The notes under the pieces are model-generated. The model worked only from the letters and a program-made list of their open reading frames with translations. It made no database searches and had not been told where the DNA came from. Of a stretch of 11,293 nt of DNA, positions 1 to 6,300 are shown piece after piece (the first letter of the stretch is position 1; each line of letters begins with the position of its first letter). Location of the stretch: contig JAFGLK010000404.1 in assembly GCA_016928125.1 (NCBI GenBank), positions 1-11,293 of the forward strand, read 5' to 3'. The stretch comes from Anaerolineae bacterium (GTDB taxonomy: Bacteria > Chloroflexota > Anaerolineae > UBA1429). Made by a program: the position numbers and the translations under genes.

Positions 1-1259
1 AGGTGGATGTGACCAGCCGGACGCCCAACGTCACGGCCCTGGCCTTGCGTTGGGTGGCGCTGGAGCCCAGCACAGCGATCCAGGCCATGTTGCGCCTCGG
101 ATTGGCTCAGAACTATGCCGAGTTCCGCGAGGCGCTGACGGCCTTCGATGCGCCCTCGCAGAGCTTTGTCTACGCCGATGTGGCGGGCAACATCGGCTAC
201 CAGATGCCGGGCAAGGTGCCCATCCGCGCCCGGGGCGACGGGTCGCTGCCTGTGCCCGGCTGGACGGATGCCTACGAGTGGGTCGGCTATGTGCCCTATG
301 ACGATCTGCCACGGGCCTACAATCCCAAGCAGGGATATGTCGCTACCGCCAACCAGCCGGTGGTCGGCGCCGAATACCCCTATCTGCTTTCCTACGTTGC
401 CGATGTGGACAAGGGCTATCGCGCGAGCCGGATTGTAGAGCTGCTCGAGGCGGCTGACGACGATCTCACCATAGAGGAGGTCGCCCGTATTCAGGGCGAC
501 GATCAGAGCGTCTCCGCGATAGAGGTCATCTCGTATCTGGGAGGCATCCCGTTGGAGGACCCCGAATTGCTGGCGGCGCGAGACCGCCTGCTCGCCTGGG
601 ATGGGCAGATGCACATGGACAGCCCCGAGGGCACGCTCTACGGCTACTTCTGGATGGCCCTGGTGCGGCGCACGTTCGGCGATCAACTGCCCGAGGAGCT
701 CTGGCCGGGCCACAGCCACGCCCAGGGCATCGTGTATCATCTGCTCCAGGATCGTGAGGATGGCTGGTGGGATGACATCCGCACGCCAGAGCGAGAGACC
801 CGCGAGGAGATCCTGGCCAGCGCGCTGGCCGATGGCTATAGCGATGCCAGACGCGAGCTAGGGAAGCGTCCTGAGCGCTGGGCCTGGGGCAGCGTGCATA
901 CCGCCACGTTCGCCAACCAGACTCTGGGGGGATGCGGCATCGGTCTGATCGAGGGCATTTTCAACCGCGGTCCGGTGGCCGCGGGCGGGGGCACGGGAAT
1001 CCTCAATGCCACCAGTTGGAAGCTCACCAGCCCTTTTGCGGTCAACTCGGTGCCTTCGATGCGCCAGATCATCGATCTGGGGGAGCTGTCGAACTCGCGC
1101 ATGATGCACACCACGGGTCAGAGCGGCCATCCTGTGCATCGCCACTATGACGACCTGATCGATCCTTGGCGTACGGTGCAGTATCACCCCACGCTCTGGG
1201 CGCGGGCCGAGGTCGAGGCGCAGGCCGAGGCGCATCTGAGGTTGCTGCCCAGAAAGTAG
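1..1259 (+). CDS. Penicillin acylase family protein (peptidase S45), C-terminal part, 5' end outside window
   Basis: The reading frame is open from the left edge (first whole codon at 3) to a TAG at 1257-1259. The GTG at 3 is not a credible start, because the visible 418 residues already lie inside the beta chain. Landmarks of S45 N-terminal-nucleophile amidohydrolases are present: a strand region with GNIGYQMPGKVPIR around residues 61-76, GYVATANQ at about 111-118 with Asn117 in the place of the oxyanion-hole Asn of penicillin G acylase, NATSWK near 337, and the C-terminal GQSGHPVHRHYDD signature near 373. Family members are usually exported, self-cleaving proteins of roughly 700-850 residues that hydrolyse amide bonds of acylated amines, beta-lactams or acyl-homoserine lactones; substrate cannot be told here. 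The signal peptide, alpha chain and catalytic Ser would lie upstream. A promoter after this gene separates it from the following operon, so I infer no functional link. Confidence 0.9.
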   Translation, partial: VDVTSRTPNVTALALRWVALEPSTAIQAMLRLGLAQNYAEFREALTAFDAPSQSFVYADVAGNIGYQMPGKVPIRARGDGSLPVPGWTDAYEWVGYVPYDDLPRAYNPKQGYVATANQPVVGAEYPYLLSYVADVDKGYRASRIVELLEAADDDLTIEEVARIQGDDQSVSAIEVISYLGGIPLEDPELLAARDRLLAWDGQMHMDSPEGTLYGYFWMALVRRTFGDQLPEELWPGHSHAQGIVYHLLQDREDGWWDDIRTPERETREEILASALADGYSDARRELGKRPERWAWGSVHTATFANQTLGGCGIGLIEGIFNRGPVAAGGGTGILNATSWKLTSPFAVNSVPSMRQIIDLGELSNSRMMHTTGQSGHPVHRHYDDLIDPWRTVQYHPTLWARAEVEAQAEAHLRLLPRK

Positions 1260-1333
1260 CGATTTCAGCCCACGCAGGCTCGAGTTTGGCGCTCACGGCG
1301 AGCCACTGGAATCTCACGCGAAAAGGTCAAGAA

Positions 1334-1361
1334 TTGACGCCTCCCCCCCGCTGGCTATAAT
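1334..1361 (+). promoter_or_regulatory. Sigma-70-type promoter for the hdr-metVF operon
   Basis: A -35 box TTGACG (1334-1339, five of six consensus bases) and a perfect -10 box TATAAT (1356-1361) are separated by 16 bp. They lie 72 bp upstream of the first ATG of the operon, in the only sizeable AT-containing gap of the window. Transcription would be expected to begin near 1368, giving a leader of about 65 nt. The spacer contains a run of seven C residues (1343-1349). No operator repeat is evident around it. This is the only good promoter match I see, so it probably drives all eight downstream genes. Confidence 0.75.
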
Positions 1362-1378
1362 AGGGGCGTTGCCTGGCG

Positions 1379-1400
1379 CGCCGCTGCGTTGTGCGCGGCG
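1379..1400 (+). other. GC-rich hairpin in predicted mRNA leader
   Basis: CGCCGC (1379-1384) can pair with GCGGCG (1395-1400), and GC/GC pairing inside the loop (1386-1387 with 1393-1394) extends it past a one-base bulge to leave a five-base loop. It sits about 10 nt after the predicted transcription start and 33 nt before the ATG at 1434. No T-run follows, so it is not a terminator. It could stabilise the 5' end of the transcript, or be chance in GC-rich DNA. Confidence 0.3.
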
Positions 1401-1433
1401 ACCATCATCTCGACACAACACGGACGAGGCTGC

Positions 1434-2486
1434 ATGCAAGCACACAACGCGGTCGTGGTGGGCGGCGGCATCGCTGGCCTGACCGCCGCGCTCAACCTGG
1501 CCCAGCGAAGGATCGCCGTGACCCTTGTGGAGCGCGATAGCGCGCTCGGCGGGCGCGCCAGAACGGTATGCTGCAAGGCCATCGACGGGGTCTGCCAGAC
1601 GTGCGGCGGCTGCCTGCTGGCGCCGCGCCTCACCGCGGTCAGTGAGCACCCTGGCATCCAGGTGCGGACGAGTACCACCGTCCAAAGGATGACTCCCAGG
1701 CCTGATGGTCGTTTCGACCTTCACCTGCGTTCCTCACGAGATCCCTCGGAACGCCTCTCTTGCGATACCCTCATTCTGGCCACAGGGTTCGACCATGTGG
1801 ATGCGCATACCAAAGGGCCCTATGGCCTGAGCCTCCTGCCGGCCGTCATCACGGGCGAAGAGGTCGAGAGGCGGCTGGTGGCGGAGGGCCAGGGGGCCTT
1901 TGACGGGCTCGGGCTGCGCCGAGTGGCCTTTGTGCAGTGTGTGGGCTCGCGCGACGAGCAGGCCGGGCGGGGCTATTGCTCGCAGGTGTGCTGTCGCTAC
2001 GCTCTGCGGCTGGCGCGGCTCCTCAAGGCTCGCCAGCCTGATCTGGAGATTACCGTCTTCAAGATGGACATCCAGTTCGCGGGCCGCGATTTCCGCGAGA
2101 CGTGGCGGAAGGTCAGCGATGCGGGAATCCAGTTTGTGGCGGGCCTGCCAGCCGTGATCCGACGCTCGACGGAGGATCCCGCGCGGGTGACCTTTCTCTA
2201 TGACGATATCCTGGCCAACAGCTTTCGGCAGGCTGACTTTGACCTGGTCGTGCTCTCCACCGGCATTCAACCGCGCGCCGAAGCGCGCGCCGTGGCTGAC
2301 CAATTTGGCATCAACCTCGACGACTATGGATTCTTTGCTTCGAAGGAGGGTTCGGGCGAGACGATCGTACCAGGGCTGTTCGTGGCCGGCTGCTGTCAGG
2401 CGCCACGCTCGATGGCCGAGTCGGTGGCTCACGCCCAGATTGTCGCCCAGCGCTGCTACGCCTATTTGCAGGAGCGGTTCCGATGA
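1434..2486 (+). CDS. HdrA-like FAD-dependent oxidoreductase, short form without ferredoxin domain (QmoA-like)
   Basis: This 350-residue protein is related to the central flavin domain of heterodisulfide reductase subunit A. A Rossmann FAD motif GGGIAG lies at residues 10-15, a second strand reads ILATGFD, the HdrA signature QCVGSRDEQ follows at 168-176 with YCSQVCC at 181-187, and a closing flavin segment near the C-terminus reads GLFVAGCCQAP. In place of the usual HdrA motif (DCxxCxxxPK) it has Cys46, Cys47, Cys54, Cys57 and Cys60, probably an iron-sulfur site. It lacks the N-terminal HdrA domain and the ferredoxin motifs, which makes it closest in layout to QmoA. I chose ATG 1434, preceded by GGACGAGG at 1422-1429; a TTG at 1389 in the same frame would add 15 residues without improving the fold. 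First gene of the operon, it overlaps the next by ATGA. Likely role: flavin relay or bifurcation partner, soluble. Exact partner unknown. Confidence 0.85.
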   Translation: MQAHNAVVVGGGIAGLTAALNLAQRRIAVTLVERDSALGGRARTVCCKAIDGVCQTCGGCLLAPRLTAVSEHPGIQVRTSTTVQRMTPRPDGRFDLHLRSSRDPSERLSCDTLILATGFDHVDAHTKGPYGLSLLPAVITGEEVERRLVAEGQGAFDGLGLRRVAFVQCVGSRDEQAGRGYCSQVCCRYALRLARLLKARQPDLEITVFKMDIQFAGRDFRETWRKVSDAGIQFVAGLPAVIRRSTEDPARVTFLYDDILANSFRQADFDLVVLSTGIQPRAEARAVADQFGINLDDYGFFASKEGSGETIVPGLFVAGCCQAPRSMAESVAHAQIVAQRCYAYLQERFR

Positions 2487-3664
2487 CCCAGGCCGTCCCC
2501 ATCGCCAGAAAGGTCATGGTGTTGGGCGCCACGCCTGAGGCGGGGTGCGCCGTGGCTGCGCTGCTGGAATTGGGATACGCGGTGGACTGGGTCCTGCTGG
2601 AGGACGGGGGCGCCGTCGCGGATTCCGAACCGGAGCGTCCTGGGCTAGCGGTCCATCGTGACGCTCTCCTGGCGCATCTCGATGGCGCAGCGGGCAGCTT
2701 TGTGGCCCGCTTGGGACGCGATGACTCTGGGTTCAGCGTGGAGACCTCGGCGGTGATCGTGGCCGCAGGCAATGCGCGCTTCTTCCCGGGCGACAGCTAT
2801 GGACTGACGCCCAGCGCCGGTGTGATCTCTCTGGAACAGCTCCAGCGGCGCCTGGAGAATGAGAGGCTGCGCACCAGCGCCGCGGCGGACCGGATGCGCC
2901 TGCGCACGCGGCGGGTGGCGTTGGTCCTGGGCCTGAAGCGGGACGTCTCGCGCGAGATGACCTTCGAGGCGCTTCACTGGGCGCGGCGCGTCTTTGGGGA
3001 ATGGGGCTGCGAGGTGACGGTCTTTTACCGAGAGCTCTCGGTGGACACGCCCGGTCTGGAGCATCTCACGCTGGAGATGCGCCGTGAGGGGATCGTCTTT
3101 GCCCGCTACGGCGCGCTACAGCTCCAGCCGCAGGCCGAGGAGGTAGCTCTGTTCTATGAAGAGGGCGCCCAGAGCTATGATCTGTTGGTGCTGCCGGAGG
3201 CGATACAGCCCCGAGCGGACACGGCCGAATTGGCCGAGGCGCTGGGGTTGCGCCCGGCCGAGGATGGCTACCTGGAGGAGCTCAACATCCACCTGGACCG
3301 GCCTGGCCTGTCGAGCCGCCGGGGTGTGTTCCTGGCCGGGCGTTGCCATGTAGATGCCACCCCGGACGAACTCAGGGCCGACGCGTTGCAGGCCGTGGCT
3401 CAGGTCGATGCCCTGATCGGGGACGGTCGCCTGGCTCCTGAGGAGGTCATCGCCCACGTCGAGGCGGAGAAATGCATTCGCTGTCTCACGTGTCTGCGCA
3501 CCTGCCCGCATGCGGCGGTGGAGGTCGTTCCTTACGAGGGCGTTATCGCGGCGCGCGTTATGGATCTGGCGTGCCAGGGCTGCGGCCAGTGCGTGACCAA
3601 CTGCCCGGCGCGGGCCATCGAGCTGATCGGCCAGGCCTATCCGGCCTGGATGAGCGTCCAGTAG
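2483..3664 (+). CDS. Degenerate HdrA-like protein with C-terminal 2x[4Fe-4S] ferredoxin domain (QmoB N-terminal-like)
   Basis: The protein has 393 residues. Its body follows the HdrA fold: a Rossmann-like start near residue 12, VIVAAGN near 91, and GVFLAGRC near 284. Key residues are lost: the dinucleotide loop reads GATPEAG instead of GxGxxG, and the place of the HdrA Cys-rich signature reads ALVLGLKRDVSREM with no cysteine. FAD binding and the non-cubane redox site are therefore doubtful. The C-terminus is intact: CIRCLTCLRTCP (Cys331, 334, 337, 341) and CQGCGQCVTNCP (Cys364, 367, 370, 374) are two classical [4Fe-4S] motifs. The start overlaps the previous stop (ATGA), with AGGAG at 2470-2474 eight bases upstream, so the two genes are probably translationally coupled and their products likely pair. 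I read it as a structural/electron-wire paralogue rather than an enzyme; followed by an MvhD-like gene it looks like a split QmoB. Confidence 0.8.
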   Translation: MTQAVPIARKVMVLGATPEAGCAVAALLELGYAVDWVLLEDGGAVADSEPERPGLAVHRDALLAHLDGAAGSFVARLGRDDSGFSVETSAVIVAAGNARFFPGDSYGLTPSAGVISLEQLQRRLENERLRTSAAADRMRLRTRRVALVLGLKRDVSREMTFEALHWARRVFGEWGCEVTVFYRELSVDTPGLEHLTLEMRREGIVFARYGALQLQPQAEEVALFYEEGAQSYDLLVLPEAIQPRADTAELAEALGLRPAEDGYLEELNIHLDRPGLSSRRGVFLAGRCHVDATPDELRADALQAVAQVDALIGDGRLAPEEVIAHVEAEKCIRCLTCLRTCPHAAVEVVPYEGVIAARVMDLACQGCGQCVTNCPARAIELIGQAYPAWMSVQ

Positions 3665-3677
3665 AGGCCGACGGCGC

Positions 3678-4073
3678 ATGGCAAAGGATTTGGAACCATT
3701 GGACGGCAGAACGGTGGTCTTGAGCTGTACTCATTCGGGCGGCGCGGCGCGCGCCGAGCTGGAGCGCTCGGGGTGGCTGTTGCCCAACTCGGTGGAGTGG
3801 GTGGATATCCCCTGTGGTGGGGCGCTGGACGAGTTGCACATCCTGCGGGCCTTTGAGGCGCGCGCCGAGCGGGTGCTGGTGTTGACCTGTCAGACGGGCG
3901 CTTGCCACTCGCTGGATGGGAGCCGTTGGGCCAAGGCGCGGGTCGAGGCAGTCCGCGAACTCCTCGAGGAGGTGGGCATCTCGGGCTCACGCCTGATTTT
4001 CCAACAAGTAGCGCCCAGCATGGGCGCGGATATCGCCCGGTGGCTCAGGTCTGAGACCGGCGCCCAGGGCTAG
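3678..4073 (+). CDS. MvhD-like iron-sulfur protein, divergent
   Basis: This 131-residue protein is a divergent member of the MvhD/FrhD-type hydrogenase iron-sulfur subunit family, which carries one [2Fe-2S] cluster and passes electrons to HdrA. Compared with the canonical copy at 10817, Cys17 matches Cys29, the second Cys of the CxxC pair is replaced by Ser20, Cys46 (IPCGG) matches Cys58, and Cys71 and Cys76 (TCQTGACH) match the GCHPGDCH pair. Four cysteines remain, enough in principle for a cluster. The family tail (helix rich in Arg/Ala/Val, then a GIS-type turn and an RLIF strand) is recognisable. It starts 13 bp after the ferredoxin-bearing HdrA-like gene, with a modest GAGG at 3664-3667. 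In QmoB an HdrA-like part and an MvhD part are fused; here they are separate neighbours. Identification rests on motif spacing and context, as overall similarity is weak. Confidence 0.7.
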   Translation: MAKDLEPLDGRTVVLSCTHSGGAARAELERSGWLLPNSVEWVDIPCGGALDELHILRAFEARAERVLVLTCQTGACHSLDGSRWAKARVEAVRELLEEVGISGSRLIFQQVAPSMGADIARWLRSETGAQG

Positions 4074-4118
4074 ACGCAGAGGTTCTCTACGGGACATGAC
4101 GCAACCGCGAGGCGCGAG

Positions 4119-4790
4119 ATGATCGTTGGCGAACGCAAACCGATAAGCGAGATCGTGAAGAACGTGGCGAGTGCCCAGCGCTTGCTGATCGTGGGCTGCA
4201 ATAGCTGCGTGGCCGTGTGTCTGGCCGGGGGCGAGAAAGAGGTGGCTGTCATGGCCTCGATGCTGCGCCTGGCCCTGCGCGAGACCCGGCCTCAGATGGT
4301 GATCACCGAGCGCTGCGTGGAACGTCAGTGCGAGGAAGAGTTCAATCGCGACGTGGCGGACGACATCGCTACGCACGACATCGTTCTCTCGATGGCCTGC
4401 GGCGTCGGGGTGCAGACCCTGGCGGAGCAGTTCCCCTCAGTGGTCGTGTATCCAGGGTTGAACACCAGCTTCATGGGGCGGCCCGAGGCCCAGGGCATCT
4501 GGGCGGAGCGCTGCGCCGGGTGCGGCGACTGCGTCCTGGACAAGTTCGGCGGGGTCTGCCCGATTGCGCGCTGCTCCAAGAGCCTGCTCAATGGGCCCTG
4601 CGGCGGCTCGGCAGAGGGGCGCTGCGAGGTCGATCCTGAGAACCTGGATTGCGCCTGGCAGTTGATTTATGATCGCCTGTCGCGCATCGGGCAGTTGGAC
4701 CGTCTACTGGACATCGAGCCCCCCAAAGACTGGTCCACGGGACGCGACGGTGGGCCGCGCAGGATCATTCGCAAGGATATGCGGGTATGA
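4119..4790 (+). CDS. metV: MetV, methylene-tetrahydrofolate reductase iron-sulfur/zinc subunit
   Basis: The protein has 223 residues and matches the MTHFR C-terminal-domain family (MetV) that partners MetF in acetogens and other anaerobes. Visible motifs are GCNSCVAVCLAGGEKE (Cys27, 30, 34), ERCVERQCEEEF (Cys66, 71), Cys94, and a Cys-rich C-terminal half starting CAGCGDC (Cys132, 135, 138) with Cys147, 152, 161 and 169, including the GPCGGS turn. In the family these bind [4Fe-4S] clusters and zinc and carry electrons to the MetF flavin. ATG 4119 has GAGG at 4109-4112, six bases upstream. A 45-bp gap with no promoter or terminator signal separates it from the MvhD-like gene, and its stop overlaps the metF start by ATGA, which supports equal synthesis of the MetVF pair. 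Confidence 0.93.
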   Translation: MIVGERKPISEIVKNVASAQRLLIVGCNSCVAVCLAGGEKEVAVMASMLRLALRETRPQMVITERCVERQCEEEFNRDVADDIATHDIVLSMACGVGVQTLAEQFPSVVVYPGLNTSFMGRPEAQGIWAERCAGCGDCVLDKFGGVCPIARCSKSLLNGPCGGSAEGRCEVDPENLDCAWQLIYDRLSRIGQLDRLLDIEPPKDWSTGRDGGPRRIIRKDMRV

Positions 4791-5728
4791 AGTCTGGCAG
4801 CAAACTCGAACGCATCCTCGAGTCGGGGACCTTTGCTGTCACGGCCGAGTTGGGTCCCCCTAGAGGCCCGAACCTGACCGTAGTCGAGGAGAAGCTCGGC
4901 CACCTGACTGGCGTGTGCGACGCCATCAATGTGACCGACAACCAGACAGCCATCGTGCGCCTGAGCAGCCTGGCGGCGTGCGCACTGCTGGTGCAGCGCG
5001 GCCTGGAGCCGGTCATGCAGCTCACCTGCCGCGATCGCAACCGCCTGGCTCAGCAGTCAGAGATCTTTGGGGCCGTGGCCCTGGGGATTCGCAACCTGCT
5101 CTGCCTCACTGGCGATCACCAGGTCTTTGGCGACCATCCCACGGCCAAGAACGTGTTTGACCTCGATTCGCCGCAGTTGATCCAGATGGCGGCGGGCCTG
5201 CGCGATCGCGGCGTGACGCTGGGCGGCGAGCCGGTGGATGGGGCCATGCCGCTCTATATCGGCGGCGCGGCCAATCCCTTTGGTGATCCATTTGAGCTGC
5301 GGGTGATTCGGCTGGCCAAAAAGGTGGCGGCCGGCGTCGATTTCATCCAGACCCAGTGCATCTTTGACCTGTCGCGTTTCAGGGAATGGATGAAGCGGGT
5401 GGTGGATCAGGGGCTGCACGAGAAGGTGCATATCCTGGCGGGGGTGATGCCGCTCAAGTCAGCGGGCGCCGCACGCTATATCAACCGCAGCGTGCCCGGT
5501 CTCTCGGTGCCAGAGCCGATCATTAAGCGCATCGAGGCCGCGGGCAGGGGCCGGGAGGCCCGGGCCGAGGGGCGCAAGCTGTGCGCCGAGATGATCCAGG
5601 AGCTCGCCGAGATCGAGGGTGTGCACGGCGTGCACATCATGGCCGTCGAGTGGGAGATCGCCGTCAAGTCGATTGTCGAGATGGCCGGGCTGCTTCCCCG
5701 GCCCGAAGTAGACGTCGTTCAGCCGTAG
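4787..5728 (+). CDS. metF: MetF, 5,10-methylene-tetrahydrofolate reductase catalytic subunit
   Basis: This FAD-dependent TIM-barrel enzyme reduces 5,10-methylene-tetrahydrofolate to 5-methyl-tetrahydrofolate. At 313 residues it has the normal length for a bacterial MetF. The catalytic Glu (Glu28 of the E. coli enzyme) is Glu21 in the segment VTAELGPPRG; TDNQ lies at 49-52; Asp110 in CLTGDHQ matches the FAD/folate Asp120 of E. coli; DFIQTQCIFD near residue 184 is the conserved barrel strand. Translation begins at ATG 4787 inside the end of metV, with AAGGA at 4773-4777. Its placement next to metV and between Hdr-type genes matches the MetVF-Hdr arrangement of acetogens, where electrons come through iron-sulfur partners rather than directly from NAD(P)H. 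In a pathway running in reverse it would oxidise methyl groups; the sequence does not give direction. Confidence 0.95.
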   Translation: MKSGSKLERILESGTFAVTAELGPPRGPNLTVVEEKLGHLTGVCDAINVTDNQTAIVRLSSLAACALLVQRGLEPVMQLTCRDRNRLAQQSEIFGAVALGIRNLLCLTGDHQVFGDHPTAKNVFDLDSPQLIQMAAGLRDRGVTLGGEPVDGAMPLYIGGAANPFGDPFELRVIRLAKKVAAGVDFIQTQCIFDLSRFREWMKRVVDQGLHEKVHILAGVMPLKSAGAARYINRSVPGLSVPEPIIKRIEAAGRGREARAEGRKLCAEMIQELAEIEGVHGVHIMAVEWEIAVKSIVEMAGLLPRPEVDVVQP

Positions 5729-5753
5729 CGATCCGGCACGAAAGGGCAAAGGC

Positions 5754-6236
5754 ATGGTCAGTGAGCGCAGGGCATACGACCCCAATTTCAAATACGATGT
5801 GACGGCTCACCCGGGCGGGGAGCAGCTCAAGGCCTGCTTCTCGTGCGGCACGTGCACCGCCGGCTGCCCGGTGACGGAGGTCGATCCGCGCTACAGCCCG
5901 CGCAAGATCATCCGCCAGGTGTTGCTTGGCCAGCGCGAGGCGGTGCTTTCCAGCGAGCTGCTGTGGTACTGTGAGACCTGCTATGCTTGCTCGGTGTACT
6001 GCCCGCAGAACGTGAAATTCGGCGACGTGATGCGCGCCCTGCGCGAGATGGCCGTGGCGGAGGGCTATTTCTCGGCCGAGTTCCTGCAGCGGGTGCGCAA
6101 CGTCGACCGACTGGCCCACGAAATCCGGGTGGACCTGATCGAGGCCGCCCTCGCGAGCCGCAAAGAACCAGGGCCGACGCCCATCGCATCGGCGGCGCAG
6201 ACGGTACACGACAAGATCGCCGAGGCTCATGTGTGA
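5754..6236 (+). CDS. hdrC: HdrC-like iron-sulfur protein
   Basis: This 160-residue protein carries two [4Fe-4S] motifs separated by a helical stretch, as in heterodisulfide reductase subunit C: CFSCGTCTAGCP (Cys28, 31, 34, 38) and CETCYACSVYCP (Cys73, 76, 79, 83). No membrane helices are visible, so it is the soluble type and not the membrane-anchored HdrE or QmoC type. In Hdr complexes HdrC hands electrons from HdrA to HdrB. Here no HdrB gene is adjacent, so its acceptor may be MetV/MetF (inference). ATG 5754 follows AAAGGG at 5741-5746, seven bases upstream; the gap to metF is 25 bp. The C-terminal 40 residues are helical and charged, and probably contact a partner. Confidence 0.9.
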   Translation: MVSERRAYDPNFKYDVTAHPGGEQLKACFSCGTCTAGCPVTEVDPRYSPRKIIRQVLLGQREAVLSSELLWYCETCYACSVYCPQNVKFGDVMRALREMAVAEGYFSAEFLQRVRNVDRLAHEIRVDLIEAALASRKEPGPTPIASAAQTVHDKIAEAHV

Positions 6237-6286
6237 GGGAGCCGCAGGTGATGGCAGTCAGCCCGAGCGCGAGATCAGCGCAGTTT

Positions 6287-6292
6287 GGAGAG
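6287..6292 (+). promoter_or_regulatory. Ribosome binding site deciding the start of the large HdrA fusion
   Basis: GGAGAG lies eight bases before ATG 6301. The alternative in-frame ATG at 6229, overlapping hdrC by 8 bp, has only GAGG three bases upstream and would add 24 residues of low-complexity sequence before the Rossmann strand. GTG codons at 6295 and 6298 are also in frame. The ATG at 6301 puts the GAGIAG motif at residues 17-22, normal for the family. Confidence 0.6.
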
Positions 6293-6300
6293 ACGTGGTG

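Noticed and set aside
1..1259. A functional link between the penicillin acylase family gene and the operon
   Set aside because: A strong promoter separates them, the hydrolase family has no known role in one-carbon metabolism, and co-location on one strand alone is weak evidence.
1277..1304. Inverted repeat GGCTCG/CGAGCC after the penicillin acylase gene as a terminator
   Set aside because: The stem is only six base pairs with a 16-base loop and no T-run follows, so it is not a convincing intrinsic terminator.
2272..2289. Seven-bp perfect CGCGCGC/GCGCGCG hairpin with CGAA loop inside the first HdrA-like gene
   Set aside because: It encodes conserved-looking protein (PRAEARA), has no T-run, and such stems are common by chance in alternating GC coding sequence.
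4096..4122. Eight-codon ORF ending in an ATGA overlap with the metV start
   Set aside because: It is too short and has no clear ribosome binding site; probably coincidental.
6229..6300. An upstream ATG start for the HdrA fusion, overlapping hdrC by 8 bp
   Set aside because: Its Shine-Dalgarno spacing is only three bases and the extra 24 residues match no part of the family; ATG 6301 has GGAGAG at good spacing. It cannot be fully excluded.
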